Part shown: positions 1 through 12,069 of the stretch, piece by piece
Layout: the number at the start of each line of letters is the position of its first letter
How positions within the stretch are numbered: position 1 is the stretch's first letter
Source: Acanthacorydalis orientalis
Taxonomy: Eukaryota > Arthropoda > Insecta > Megaloptera > Corydalidae
Assembly: GCA_034766995.1 (NCBI GenBank)
Contig: CM068322.1
Span: 9,778,310 to 9,842,309 of the forward strand
Length of the DNA stretch: 64,000 nucleotides
Direction of reading: 5' to 3'
Notes under the pieces: generated by a model
Told to the model about the DNA's origin: nothing
Databases searched by the model: none
Seen by the model: the letters and a program-made list of their open reading frames with translations, nothing else
Made by a program: the position numbers and the translations under genes

Positions 1-471
1 AGTATTTCACTTGCAAATGAAACAACATATATAAAAATAAAGATTGCGCCAAAGTAGAACACACATTGCTTTTAGTAATTATACATCGTACATTAAATAA
101 TAATCATAGTTATATAAGAAAAAGTTTTAAAATATTGGTTTATTTACTGTGTGTCTGAAACATTTTTACGTTATGCAGCTGGAAATAGATACAACATATC
201 AATACCATTCAGTTGAAATGAAAATGGACTCATATATTGATTTATAGTGTTCAGTTATCTTTTCAAAACACACTAGTTCTCTACATTTATGTTGATTTCT
301 ATCTAACCTCACTATCAGTGATAAAAGGTAAATTATATTTTAATTAGTTTGTAAGATCATAATAAGGTAAGGGTATAAGATATTGTTTATTTGTTGACTA
401 TCTTTATCTTACATGTATAAATTAACATTAAATATAGCATATTATATAACGCAAAAACATTTAAAAAACAA

Positions 472-472
<1 letters not shown>
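1..472. other. AT-rich non-coding stretch
   Basis: I see no open frame with protein-like composition, no repeat family and no RNA gene here. The stretch is plain AT-rich DNA leading into a TA microsatellite. Confidence 0.6.

Positions 473-523
<51 letters not shown>
473..523. repeat. (TA)n microsatellite
   Basis: An uninterrupted TA dinucleotide tract of about 25 units. Poly-Tyr/Ile open frames across it are translation artefacts. Confidence 0.97.
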
Positions 524-527
<4 letters not shown>

Positions 528-810
528 TGAAGAACAGAAGATATTTAAATTCCTACCAACATTAGTGAATAAATAATAGAAGTTGTTCACAACTCAATTT
601 AATTTAAAATATATCGACATTATCTCGAAACTCGTTGTATAACTGACCTACTTAGAGTTTAAACGATCTGAATAATAAGATTACATCTAGCATATTGTTC
701 CGTTATACTACTTAAGGACAATGACTTTATATATATAATCATTTCAATAGTTTTAAGTTCCATATGGATTTATCTATTTCATTTTTTTTATATTATAGTA
801 ACAGGAGATG

Positions 811-811
811 A

Positions 812-869
<58 letters not shown>

Positions 870-870
870 A

Positions 871-925
<55 letters not shown>

Positions 926-948
926 ATATATATACATGTATACACACA
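811..948. repeat. Compound (TA)n/(TG)n microsatellite
   Basis: TA units are interrupted by TATG steps and end in a short (GT)n block, a TATA block and ACACAC. It runs directly into the first unit of a 139-bp tandem duplication. Confidence 0.95.
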
Positions 949-1200
949 AATTTATATTTGAACAATAATATGAATTATATGGAAATATTTAAAATTGTAT
1001 TTATTTTAAAAATATTTTTAAGAAATCAATTAATTAATTAATTAAAATAAAATAATGTAAAGTTATATACACACATGTATACATACAAATTTATATTTGA
1101 TCAATAATAGGAATTATATGGAAATATTTTAAATTGTATTTATTTCAAAAGTATTTTGAAGAAATCAATTAATTAATTAAAACAAAATAATATAAAATAA
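934..1200. repeat. 139-bp tandem duplication, two units
   Basis: Two head-to-tail copies begin with ACATGTATAC at 934 and 1073, so the period is 139 bp. Each contains CAAATTTATATTTGA, then GAATTATATGGAAATATTT, then an (AATT)n-rich block. The copies differ by scattered substitutions and a 4-bp length change in the AATT block, so the duplication is not very recent. Confidence 0.9.
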
Positions 1201-1203
1201 GTA

Positions 1204-1204
<1 letters not shown>

Positions 1205-1264
<60 letters not shown>

Positions 1265-1299
1265 GTATATGTATATATATGTATATATATGTATATATA
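1205..1299. repeat. (ATT)n(TA)n compound microsatellite
   Basis: A few ATT units are followed by a long TA tract with GTATAT interruptions towards its right end. Confidence 0.95.
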
Positions 1300-1435
1300 G
1301 TGCACAACTATAGTACGAAAATAATCACAATAGAGAAGTTTTCATGAACAGAATAATCAGTCAAATTTACTTTAAAATTAAAGTTGTAATTATTTTTGTG
1401 TGTGTACTATTGTTGTTTTTATGAACTCCTTTCTG

Positions 1436-1520
1436 AGTTCATTCCTTTTTGTTTTCATCTCACGTCTCTAACTTATCTCTGCAATTGGTTTCAGCACTTG
1501 TGTTATCTTTAGGTAGTTTT
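1436..1520 (-). mobile_element. Family A repeat, single arm (copy A1)
   Basis: The reverse complement contains CTACCTAAAGATAACAC, then AGTGCTGAAACCA and a tail of ATGAAAACAAAAA. This matches the family A arm consensus CTATCTGAAGATGACAC .. AGTGCCGAAACTAGTAAT read from the other copies. I do not see a convincing opposite arm. It is probably a relic of a retroelement terminus; see the findings for the Penelope-like interpretation. Confidence 0.55.
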
Positions 1521-3632
1521 CTTGATAAACTGATTTAAACTATTTGTGACGACTGTTTTTTGTAGTCTTATTTGAGATTTTGTTCATTCTTTACACGTAA
1601 AATATTGTATTGTAAAATTTTAGTTCACAAAAAGTGCACGTCTTTGAAAATTACGAAGTTGGTGTTTTTGATTTGAATCGGACATTATTACATTTATAAT
1701 TTATTAAAAAGTGGATATTACGTCGTGTTTTTTTTCATTTGAATAGAGCTCATATTAAGATAAAAATAAAATCTATCATTTAAACAATCTCTGTAAAAAA
1801 TATATTAAGGTATCCTAGTTTATGATTTTTTCTCTTTTTTTATTTTTTGAATATTTTGATTATTTATTACTATACATTTATTCAGTGATATTCAATGCAC
1901 ATTTGTGTTTTAGTCATTTTAAATTTTAAAATCAGGGGATTTGTTTAAAATATCTAGCACAGTGGTAGGAAACATTTTCAAGTTGAAAGAGTGTACGTTA
2001 TTTAACGCATTTCTCACAATGTTACACACTTATGTTGCTAAAATTATAAACATATATTTCCCTAAATGTAAATTAATGTATTTTTAGGAATCTATAAATG
2101 AGTGTTCGGTTTTTAGTCTACGTTTTTTACTCATTTTATTCTCGGATCAAATTAATTTAAATGTTTTATTGGTTATGACAACCATTTGATATAACGAGGA
2201 TAATTTTCAATTTTTTACGTATTTATTATATATTCATAGAAAAAAGAAGAAAAATAAAAATTATATGATAACTACATAAATCTAAATGTCATTTGTTTCA
2301 TTGATATTAATCTTAATTTTGTTACATTTGAAACACTTATATTGTTCTACAAAAATACTCTCTGTTGCAAATTTATATGTTTTTTTCTAATTCTATTAAT
2401 AATATCGTGTTAACATAATGAAAAAAATAAATATAAATATATTTAGATTTGACTCTTAAAACGGACTAAGATTTAGAAACTACAAAAATGGCTAATTTTG
2501 GTTGAGTTTCCATTTCAACATATCTGTTTCAAATAAATTATTTTTAACTATTTCAAAATCTAAAATGAAAAAAATGAATAATAACATAATATAATAGCGT
2601 ATCGAACATATGACAAAGGTAGATTGATAAGAACGATTACTTTTACATTGTGATTTTTTTAAATTTAATTATTTAAAATACACGTCTGGGTTTATGATGT
2701 GTAATTTAGAAACGAAAAAAGTATAGAATTACCAGAATGTGCAAAAATATCACAAACACCAAACACTATTAAGAGCAGCTGGTTCCTCCTCTCTACCTTA
2801 GCATAATATACAATTAATATAAGGGTAATTTTTACGATTTCTTTGTAATATTTTTTTTAACAAAAGACAGGAAAATATAATTATATTTTATTTTATACAG
2901 GAAAATATAAAATATAATTATATCTATTCATAATTTCCTTCGTCATTAAAAGAATAATCTTTGTCATTAAAGGGGAGTAAAAAAATAAAGAAAAATAATT
3001 TTTATTTCTCTAATTCATTAATTTCTATATAATCTGTTTTTCCTTGCATATATGTACCTCTGTTTATGAAAAATAATCAGTGTTTTTTATCATCATAAAT
3101 GCAGAAAATTAAGTTCGGCTAAATAACCGATATGCAATTGAAGTTAACCTTGATGTACCATTATTATATTATCTTTATATTAATATTTATCTCATTTTAT
3201 CAAAAAATACGGTTCTTTTAAGTATTCTGCACAATTAGTATACATTTGTTGAGAATATTTTCACTTAACAAATTTATTAATGAGAATATTACAATTTTAA
3301 ATCGTTATTGTAATGTATAAAAAAATCGCATATTATCATCATCTCTTTTATGTTTTTTTTTAAAAAAAGATGCATATTAGTTTCCGTGATTTTTAATCTT
3401 TTAAATAATAACATTATTTTTTTCTTCAAGAAAATAAATAATTCTAATTCAATTTAAGTGAATGTAAAGTTCACATTCCTATTTGTCTTTTTGATACAAT
3501 AGTAGATTTTTTTCAAATATATCTTTGTTAATATAATTTTCAAATTTCTTAATAAAAATAAATCTGAAATGTTCGATAAATAAATAATCTATATTTATAT
3601 ATTATTTTATAATACTTTATTAATTGAATAAA

Positions 3633-3634
<2 letters not shown>
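1521..3634. other. AT-rich non-coding stretch
   Basis: Two kilobases without a recognisable gene, RNA or repeat family. Homopolymer runs of T and A are frequent and stop codons are dense in all frames. Confidence 0.6.
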
Positions 3635-3687
<53 letters not shown>

Positions 3688-3695
3688 GTGTGTGT

Positions 3696-3758
<63 letters not shown>

Positions 3759-3772
3759 TGTATATGTATATA

Positions 3773-3836
<64 letters not shown>

Positions 3837-3840
3837 CACA
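3635..3840. repeat. Long interrupted (TA)n microsatellite
   Basis: A 206-bp TA array carries GTATAT, GTGTGTGTAGA and similar interruptions. Four overlapping Ile-Tyr open frames on both strands arise only from the dinucleotide period. Confidence 0.97.
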
Positions 3841-4303
3841 GTAAAAAAAAATGAAACATTTTACTCTGAAAATGTTTTTATTAAATAAATGTTATCATTC
3901 AAAGGACACAAACCCCCAATTATCGTTAAAGAGTGGCCATAATCTCACTGGTTCTACTAAATAGCGTTCAAATGAGACATTCCAATAGTAAATAGCTACA
4001 ATTTTCGACATAAATCGAAAGTCCATTAAGATACACGTAAGGTGATAATGGTTGCACGGAATTACTTGTCCACTAATGCACCATAAACATTGTGGTTATG
4101 TCATGTGTCTCGTCGACCACGCCTAGTGTATTGGAAACAGGAAACAGTGATGGAAGTAGAAATCGTTTCTAGTATAAACGATTTTTGTTAAACTGTATAC
4201 TCTATCTCAGATATTATCAAGTTAATATTACTTTCGTAGTTAATATAGAACGTTTTATGAATTGAAATATTTTGCATTACATTTAATACTAATATATAAA
4301 TAA

Positions 4304-4305
<2 letters not shown>
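3841..4305. other. Unassigned stretch, slightly GC-richer at 4095-4130
   Basis: I see no coding signature. The part near 4095-4130 contains several CpG steps (CTCGTCGACCACGCC) but no open frame or splice pair that I could support. Confidence 0.5.
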
Positions 4306-4338
<33 letters not shown>

Positions 4339-4361
4339 TATATATATATATATATAGATAT

Positions 4362-4408
<47 letters not shown>
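4306..4408. repeat. (TA)n with TAGATA interruptions
   Basis: A TA tract of about 100 bp in which AGATAT variants recur three times, giving the Ser-Ile pattern in the minus-strand translation. Confidence 0.95.
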
Positions 4409-4411
<3 letters not shown>

Positions 4412-5232
4412 GATTCATTATACATAGATATGAATACTTCAAATATACCTCGTTTATGTACATATTCTAACCAGTTTATAAAAAATAATATTAAAAATAG
4501 TTAATTTCAATAAAAGTAACATAAATGATTTAATGAAAAATGAGTACTTTTAACCGTATTATAGACTGAAAAAGATTATATTTGTCCGTTTTATAGCAGA
4601 GCATTATAAATTCATTTCACATATTTCTATGTTTTTAAACAAAATTAGTTATTTTACATAAATGAGAAAGAAAGAACCACTATTTTTAGTAGTAATGTTG
4701 TATAAGATTTTGTTATTCAAGTACATATTAAAATTCCCATTTCTCTTAAAACAATAAAGCACTCCATGTCTCTCTAAAGTCTATTATGGTGTACGTGACC
4801 TGTCCATAATATTACATCCTGTCTAAGTACTCTGCAATGTATTTGGTTGCATTTACATTTATGAACGTACATGTGACTTTATTTTATTGGACTCTGTATC
4901 AATTTAGGTATACATTTTGTTCATATATTTTTATCTTGTTTATAGACTAATTACTTATACAAGTTCAGCGCTTAGTTAGTATGTTATAAATTTCAATTTA
5001 GTTTTATGGTATATACATTTTTTATTAAAAAATTATATTTACTGTACTAAAAAAATGTACTATTCGTTAAAAAATACTATTAATAGTTTTTAAGTAATAT
5101 ACGTTTTTAAACGATACCTACATATAAATCTCTCTAGTTCTATCTCTCTTATCTTTACCTCTTCTCGCTATTTATTTCTCATTCTTATCTCCTCTGACTA
5201 TTTAGCTCTCTCTTTCTCTCCATCTTCTTTTT
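4409..5232. other. AT-rich non-coding stretch
   Basis: I find no gene or repeat family. The last 100 bp become pyrimidine-rich (TCTCT, CTATC) and grade into the microsatellite that follows. Confidence 0.55.
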
Positions 5233-5282
5233 GTCTATCTATCTATTTATCTATATATATATGTATATATATATATAGATAG

Positions 5283-5323
<41 letters not shown>

Positions 5324-5330
5324 AAGAAAC
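5233..5330. repeat. Self-complementary (TCTA)n(TA)n(TAGA)n(GA)n
   Basis: CTATCTATCTAT units lead into TA units, then GATAGATAGATAGATA and a long GA run. The TCTA and TAGA blocks are reverse complements around a TA centre, so a single strand could fold into a hairpin. GAGAGAGA continues to about 5350. Confidence 0.9.
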
Positions 5331-5731
5331 AATGGAGAGAAGAGAGAGAGCGAAATTGGAAAAAATGAGAGTAATTTAGAGACAGGTAAAATAATAAAAG
5401 AAAATTAGATATTAATTCAATGGTTTAGTGAATGATTTTGTTTCCATACTTATGAGCCATGTACAGCAAATAGATGCTTTCGACTCTAAAAGTTTTTCTA
5501 ATTTCGCGCTATTAAAATAATGGTTTTGACATCGTCATCTAAATGAGAATAACCAACAATTAAAAATGGTGAATAATATTTTATTGAAAATTTTATCAGA
5601 GAAATATTTTTGTCGCTTGTGAAAAACAAATTAGGTTATGAAAATTTCTGTGCAGGTTACATAATAAAATTTTCGGTTTTTAAATCTTTTTTTTGTTGTT
5701 ATATTGCATTTTGCACCAAATTTTAACATAT

Positions 5732-5732
<1 letters not shown>
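5331..5732. other. AT-rich non-coding stretch
   Basis: Apart from purine-rich leftovers of the preceding microsatellite at the left edge, I see nothing recognisable. Confidence 0.5.

Positions 5733-5776
<44 letters not shown>
5733..5776. repeat. (TG)n(TA)n microsatellite
   Basis: A short GTGTGT block is followed by about 19 TA units. Confidence 0.95.
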
Positions 5777-5780
<4 letters not shown>

Positions 5781-6403
5781 CCCTTAAAAAGTTATAAATG
5801 TAACAAATATATTAAATGAGTAAGTATGCAATGTATCAGAATTCAGACAAACGATCATTGTATTATAACAATCAATCAATATATATGAATTTATAATTTA
5901 TTCTTACTACTTTGTAAAAATTTATAAATAACAGGATTACCAGTCGTTATTATAGTGGATAGTTACAAGTATTTTTGCGTTATGTAATAAAAAAGATACA
6001 ATATAGTAAAAACATACAACTGAAATGAAATCGAATTCATATAAATGGATTGCATTCATCCATATCCATTTTTATGCTTTGCATTTATATCTATTTTAAT
6101 CAGTTCTGTTTCACTATCTGTGATGACAGATAACTTATATTTTAATTATTTAGTGAGGATAGTAATATAGAAGATTAATGTTTATTCATGACTTCTTCTT
6201 TCCGATATGAATAAATTAGTGTTAGATGAAGAAATACTATTATAACATGCAAAAACACTTCAAGTGCTCGATATTTACTAATAAGTAACACCAAATCTAA
6301 TATTATATGCAACATCAAACCGAAAAGAATACAAGGGAAAATTAATGCAGTTTAATTTTCATTACATTTTGATCAAATTTCTGTTCTCTAACACATTTTC
6401 GAC
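5777..6403. other. AT-rich non-coding stretch
   Basis: No gene, RNA or repeat family is recognisable between the two flanking microsatellites. Confidence 0.55.
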
Positions 6404-6482
<79 letters not shown>

Positions 6483-6515
6483 CATATACACATATATATA
6501 TATACACATATATAT
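6404..6515. repeat. (TA)n with TACACA interruptions
   Basis: TA units are broken by ATACACATATACAT steps in both halves, so the tract is partly symmetric. Confidence 0.95.
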
Positions 6516-6681
6516 CGAAAAAGTGTTAGAGAAAACTTATTACTTATATAAAAACGAAATTAATTTATAAACAATACTTAAGTTATAAGTTCCACTGTTT
6601 TTGTGTGAATCGTTCGGTTAGTATCGAATAATTCACAATTGATATTCTTGTTTGTATCCATATGAACACGTACATATACGA

Positions 6682-6682
<1 letters not shown>

Positions 6683-6732
<50 letters not shown>
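6683..6732. repeat. (TA)n microsatellite
   Basis: About 24 uninterrupted TA units. Confidence 0.97.
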
Positions 6733-6734
<2 letters not shown>

Positions 6735-6821
6735 CTTCTCCATAGTTTAAGAACATTATATGATTTATTTTAGTTTTTTTTACCTGCGATTTAGTTGATG
6801 ATTTATATTGAAGGTTTTAAT

Positions 6822-6990
6822 CATTTTAGAACATCTGGGTTTCTGTTTTTGTTATTAGTTTCGGCATTTGTGTTAAGGTAAATTTTAAATACTCTTAAAT
6901 CTATATAAAAAGGAGCTATATTCTGAAAATATTAATAGAGAAAAGGAACTCATATGATCTAAAAGGACGAAGACCATTAGAACAACATAA
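6822..6990. mobile_element. Family A fold-back repeat (copy A2)
   Basis: The left half (6822-6895) is the reverse-oriented arm: TTTTAGAACATCTGGGTTTC, TTATTAGTTTCGGCATTTGT, then GTAAATTTTAAAT. The right half (6896-6990) is the forward arm: AATCTATATAAAAAGG, a decayed core, then CATATGATCTAAAAGGAC, GAAGACCATTAGAACAAC. The two halves are imperfect inverted repeats, so the element folds back on itself. The centre lies at the TTTAAATACTCTTAAATCTA region. It is a degenerate non-coding element. Confidence 0.7.
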
Positions 6991-7059
6991 CTTTTTTAAG
7001 TGATAATTTTTAATTCTAGTAATGTTATGCAATCTATAATTAAATAATCATTATACTTA

Positions 7060-7443
7060 TTAATAATTATTTGAGATATAACTTATACTTGATGAGTATA
7101 TATTATCTATTTTTATGTGCTTTTTTATCCTGTACAAAAAATCAATTTCTTCTTTTCTTTCAATCTTCATGAATATATCATTATCGTTCAAGTTATTTTT
7201 AGAGGATAAATCGAAAAAAATATGTGACAACAGATATATTTTATTAATGAGGTGTATTAAAAAATAACAGTGCGATAAAAAACACCTCGAAATCCTCATT
7301 ATTATTTTTTTATATGAAAGTATATTCAAAACGTGCGAGAGGATTATTATTTTCATCCAAAATAAATCTACTCCCAAAGGATTATTGTTCACTTCATTTC
7401 CACCCGTTATTCGGACTACATAGCTTATACAATTCCAGACCAT
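7060..7443 (-). other. 127-codon open frame, unassigned
   Basis: This is the longest ATG-initiated open frame outside the TA tracts. Its translation has a fairly mixed composition with several hydrophobic Ile/Leu/Phe segments and a Lys/Glu-rich part near residues 90-110. I recognise no family, catalytic motif or signal peptide with confidence. No splice sites, promoter or neighbouring gene support it. It could be an exon or transposon relic, or simply chance; I favour chance or a decayed relic. Confidence 0.15.
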
Positions 7444-7815
7444 ATGTATATCATACTAGGGAGTAAGCGTTAGGTGGATGAATATGATGGAGTAAAAGTT
7501 AACAGTTATGACGTCACAGTGTCATGCGTTAATAATGTTTGAGTCAGCGACAGAGCATGAAATGTGCATTTATTTTGACATGCGATACTTTTTTAACAAT
7601 TATCACTGTCAAAAGTGAAAATATTTTCAGTCAGCTGTAAACTTTTAGAAATGAAATTTTAATTATCTGTTAATTAATATTTTTGAACTCTGATTTATTT
7701 ATTATGCGACAATTTTAATCCATTTCAGTGTAATTACTGTTATAGATAACAATAGTTGAAACGTATTATTTCCTGTACATGTTAAACACATTTATATTTA
7801 CATAAATATACATTT

Positions 7816-7818
<3 letters not shown>
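7444..7818. other. Non-coding stretch with a CRE-like palindrome
   Basis: No gene is visible. TGACGTCA occurs at 7509-7516 in a slightly GC-richer patch (7480-7580). This 8-bp palindrome is the CREB/ATF consensus, but a single site in 64 kb has little weight alone. Confidence 0.4.
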
Positions 7819-7866
<48 letters not shown>

Positions 7867-7867
7867 T
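7819..7867. repeat. (TA)n microsatellite
   Basis: About 18 TA units ending in TACACATATATG. Confidence 0.95.
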
Positions 7868-8144
7868 GAATAAATACTGAAAAGGAAATCTTAAGCGACA
7901 TTTGAATATAAAAAATATTGTTTATTATAACTTAAATTGAATTTAATTTAACAGGACCATTCTTTTTAAAGATTATCTGTAATTTCTTATATAAGCTTAA
8001 GAACATAGGAATGTATTTACTTTCTTTGGTTTTGGAAAAATATTAGATTTTATGTTATTTTACCAGTTTGGAGACATGTAAATGAACTATGATTATTAAC
8101 TTAAAATACTAATAATAAAGACAATATTTTTCCTTTTAAATGGA

Positions 8145-8263
8145 ATATATACATATATATATATGTATGTGTGTGTGTGTGAAAGAGAGAGAGAGATAGA
8201 GGTAGAGAGAGTACAGAGTGCGGAGACAGTATATATATATATATAGAGAGAGAGAGAGAAAGT
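8145..8263. repeat. (TA)n(TG)n(GA)n...(TA)n(GA)n compound microsatellite
   Basis: TA, TG and GA blocks follow in order, then a 30-bp unique piece containing GTACAGAGTGCGGAGACAG, then again TA and GA blocks. The Arg-Glu repeat frame on the plus strand and Ser-Leu frame on the minus strand are artefacts of GA. Confidence 0.93.
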
Positions 8264-9671
8264 ATTTGTGGGAAAACTATCAAAAAATTGAAAAAGTACA
8301 GTACAGTAAATTTCATCACATTAACTTTATTCATTATAGAAAAAAAAATAATAAAAGCATCGAGAAAAATAGTTTTTCTTATTCTAAAAAAAATAATTTT
8401 TTTATATAAAATCAAGAACAAGATATAAAACTGTTAGATATTAATAAAAAAAAATAATCAAAAGTAACATTCATTGAATTGATACCTTTTTAAAATAGTA
8501 TCTTTCATTATCTTTTAGCTTCATAACAGGAAAAAATGGAAGTGTGTTATTTCTATTTAATATAATATTAAATATATAAATTCAATTTTTCCATCCTATT
8601 AAACAGTCTATGTACCAAGCATGTCTTTTAAATATAAAGTATTTTTGAAAATATTAAAAAAATTAAAGTTTTAACGTATCTTTCATTTTAAATACTTTTT
8701 TTACATTTTTATTCACCAATTTAAATAACATTTAAAAAGTATGAGATTTCAATAAGGTTATTTTTTTTGTTTTAAATTGAAAACATTGAATTTGTTATAT
8801 TAGTAAAATGGGCACAAACTAAAAACAATAATTGTTTAAAATAAAATTAAAGTTAGTATAAATAACAAATATTGTATACTTTCAACAAATAAAGTCTGTT
8901 AACAAATTACTTTTCATAACAACTGAGAAAAGGTAGCACGGGTTCTACGTTATCATGAATTACCAAACCATTGGTGAAGAGCTATTTGTTAATTAACACC
9001 CAAGGGTAAGCAATTAATTGCTGAGAAGGAATATAAGTCGTATATAAATTATATGTTATAGTCGGAAATTAAGAAAAAATATATGTTACCCTTTTTGCCT
9101 GATAAATGAACATTAATTATATATATTCTCATTTACTATTACAGATTCATTCACAAAATTGTAAAAAGACGAACTTTCATTTAATTAACTATCTGTTTAT
9201 TGTTTACAATAATATGCTTTGGATAATTAATACAAATGATATTTGAGTTTACTTTTGTGGCAGTTTTTCCTCAAATTTATATTTTCTTTTTGTATATTTG
9301 AATAAAAAAATATAGTTAGCAAAACTAAATTATTTGATCTACTATATTTGTAAGTCTATAAGGCAAGATTAACTTCATTTTAGAAAATATCTTACCTTGT
9401 TTTTAAAGAACCAAGTTGTGTTTATTTAAAATTTTATGTATTTATGAAGTTATTAATATTAAAAAAATATTATTTATTTCTTACTCGATAAACTTTATAA
9501 AATGTTTAATATAATAATGTATTGAATGATAATTAGAAATGGAATTTTCTCATGTATTTAAAATTGAAATATCATCAAAATTTCATCTTTCTTCAATTAA
9601 AATAGCATTATGTTAGCAAATACAAGTTTGCATTTGATTAATACGTTAGAAACGTATTTTGACATATATAG
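8264..9671. other. AT-rich non-coding stretch
   Basis: No protein-like frame and no repeat family is visible. The patch 8930-9030 is less AT-rich and contains AGCACGGGTTCTACG and a TTAATTAA palindrome, but I see no element ends. Confidence 0.5.
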
Positions 9672-9881
9672 CCCATTCCAGCTGCCTATATATCCATTTC
9701 TAATGGTGACATAACTTTTGCTATTATTGCATTGCAGAAGTCTCTACGAACGCAGACTGCGTGTGGTCCAATAACAGATAATAATGCTCTGGTATTGGAT
9801 TTTATGGAGCCATTTATGCGTTTTATATTTAGGTATAGACGACCGTGTCTATTCTCGCATGAATATTGGATTTCAATATTG
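9672..9881 (+). other. Candidate coding exon, 70-codon open frame without early ATG
   Basis: Between an in-frame TAG (9669-9671) and TGA (9882-9884) lies an open frame of 70 codons, in a patch clearly GC-richer than its surroundings. Inside it, TTGCATTGCAG ending at 9737 is a good splice acceptor and TTTAG|GTATAG at 9832/9833 is a possible donor, which would give a 95-nt exon with an open frame. The translation has mixed composition and contains DFMEPFMRF. I recognise no family, and chance is not excluded. Other exons were not found nearby. Confidence 0.25.
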
Positions 9882-10687
9882 TGAAATTTGAAAACACTAC
9901 ATTTTTCGTTTTATGAATGTTTAATATGCTCGTTAGATGAGTTTTTGTATACAGTTTAACTCTCTGTTACTATTCAGTGTATAAACCCTACGTTTGGCTG
10001 TATGATTAATATAAATAAATATATATATATATGTAAATTATACATAATATAAAATGAATGTATTTGAATTATGAGATAAAATTTTAATATCATATTTCAA
10101 TGTTATTCATAAATTAAAAAGTTTTGTATATATATTTATATAATATATATATATATATATAAGGGTCAAAAATAAATCATAATTATTTTTTATGTTGTAA
10201 TATTATAAATTAAATTTGTTTGTGTTATAAAATTAAAATCATTCAAATTCATTGCCTTGCAATTTATAAATATTATGTTAATTAATATACCAATAAATAA
10301 AAATTCAAATATGATATTGTATAAAGTATGGTTTATGAAGTATAATTTATATACTAATATAACTGTTACTTTATTATAAATTTTATTTAAACAACGAATG
10401 TCCTCATTTCGTAACATGACTTATGTAACTTTTTGTAATTAAAATTCGAGGAAAATATAAAACTGAACATTGTCCAGATGCTCACGCAGTGTTCGCTTTT
10501 CTTATAAAAAGAGAAGTAACGCGAGTTGTAATTGCTTTACACAAAATCAACATTTGAATATGAAAATTAGATTAGCATATATAACTGTATTTCACTAAAA
10601 TTAAGATATATACATAATTACAATGGTGTATTTTAGAAAATGGTGACATTATTTACGTTTAAAGAGAGAGGATTCTGTTTGCTTATT

Positions 10688-10690
<3 letters not shown>
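9882..10690. other. AT-rich non-coding stretch
   Basis: Only short TA runs (10018-10032, 10126-10161) stand out. A 75-codon minus-strand frame at 10190-10417 is Ile/Asn/Leu-rich and looks like chance. Confidence 0.5.

Positions 10691-10750
<60 letters not shown>
10691..10750. repeat. (AT)n microsatellite
   Basis: Thirty uninterrupted AT units. Confidence 0.98.
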
Positions 10751-10752
<2 letters not shown>

Positions 10753-11471
10753 ATGATAAATAAGATATTGAAGTATAAAATGTTACACAGTAAATTGTAT
10801 CGTGTTCTAGTGTTATCTTTTAAACTTTTATAAAAGAAGATATTATTTTTCAGTTTGATATTTTCTTAAATTTTAATACATTGGATGAAATTATAAATTA
10901 TTCACAAAAAATAGGGGTTGTATATGTACACAACCGCAGTAGTTTACGTAGAATTATGTCGAGTTAAAGAAGTAAAAACGTTTTAAGTTGTTTCAAAAAA
11001 TAAACATTTATTGAAAGTTTATAATAGGCTTAAAAAACTTTTAATGATAAGTGTTTTTTTTAAACATTTAATTTTATTCATTTTGGTAATTTTAAAAATT
11101 ACAAAAAAATATGCTCTCTTCTGACAGAGTTTTAAATGCTCTATCCATAGGTATTTTATTTTTTATTCTGCGATAAATAGTCTTCGAGACATACACTTTT
11201 TAATGCTGACACAACGTGAAAATCGATGTTCACATTTTTAAGGTTACAATTTTTAATCTAATTAACGGATTTACCAATTGAAGCATTTTTAGATTTCGAA
11301 GTCTTTTAGCTGTTAAACACTTTTGATCAAATATGAATCGGTTGAATGCTTGCGGCTCTAAAAGCAAACCTGCGTTACAGCATTTGGTAACGCTCCAAAC
11401 GCAAACATGACACCCTTAATAAAAATATAGACGTACTCTTACGTCAAAAATAATTTCTTGTAATAATAACA
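10751..11471. other. AT-rich non-coding stretch
   Basis: No gene is visible. A mildly GC-richer patch at 11335-11410 (GCTTGCGGCTCTAAAAGC, GTAACGCTCCAAACGC) has no open frame or repeat partner that I found. Confidence 0.5.
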
Positions 11472-11527
11472 TTATATATATATATATATATATATATACA
11501 AATTTAATATACAAATATATATCTATA

Positions 11528-11571
<44 letters not shown>

Positions 11572-11602
11572 ATATATATATATATATAAATATACATACA
11601 TA

Positions 11603-11640
<38 letters not shown>

Positions 11641-11641
11641 A
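11472..11641. repeat. Long interrupted (TA)n microsatellite
   Basis: Several TA blocks are separated by ACAAATTTAATATACAA, ATCTATATCT and short TATACATACA pieces. Confidence 0.95.
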
Positions 11642-11981
11642 ATTCATATATGTACGTAAATACTCGTAAGTATTCCGTACATTAAATATAAATTCAGAAA
11701 TATTTAAAAAATATCAGTTATCGCAACGATGATTTGTTATTTTTACTCTAGAAAAAAAAGTATATTTTGATTGTATTACTTTATCTTTTATTATAAAGAA
11801 ACCTGTAAAACCTCAAGTAATATTAAATAAAAAAAATAAATTTATTATAAAAGAAAAATAACATATTGTTGGTATCTTTAAACAAAATTCAATTATCATT
11901 TGTAAAAAAAATATTTTTTAACACCTCTGAATTTTATACAAAGAAAAAAAACATTTATATAACACATAGCTTCCTTCCATC
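11642..11981. other. AT-rich non-coding stretch
   Basis: Nothing is recognisable between the two microsatellites. Confidence 0.5.
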
Positions 11982-12052
<71 letters not shown>

Positions 12053-12069
12053 ATATATATGTGTATATA
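11982..12069. repeat. (CA)n(TA)n microsatellite carrying a mariner insertion at its right end
   Basis: About nine CA units are followed by a long TA tract with one TTTA interruption and a TATGTG step. A mariner begins immediately after the last TA (12068-12069), consistent with use of TA as target. Confidence 0.93.

Noticed and set aside
6404..6551. Possible gene around the 68-codon frame at 6345
   Set aside because: More than half of it is the TA tract and the remainder lacks any motif.
8101..8421. Ser-Leu and Arg-Glu repeat frames over the GA/TG microsatellite
   Set aside because: Composition follows from the dinucleotide repeats; the rest is Phe/Ile/Lys-rich AT-biased translation.
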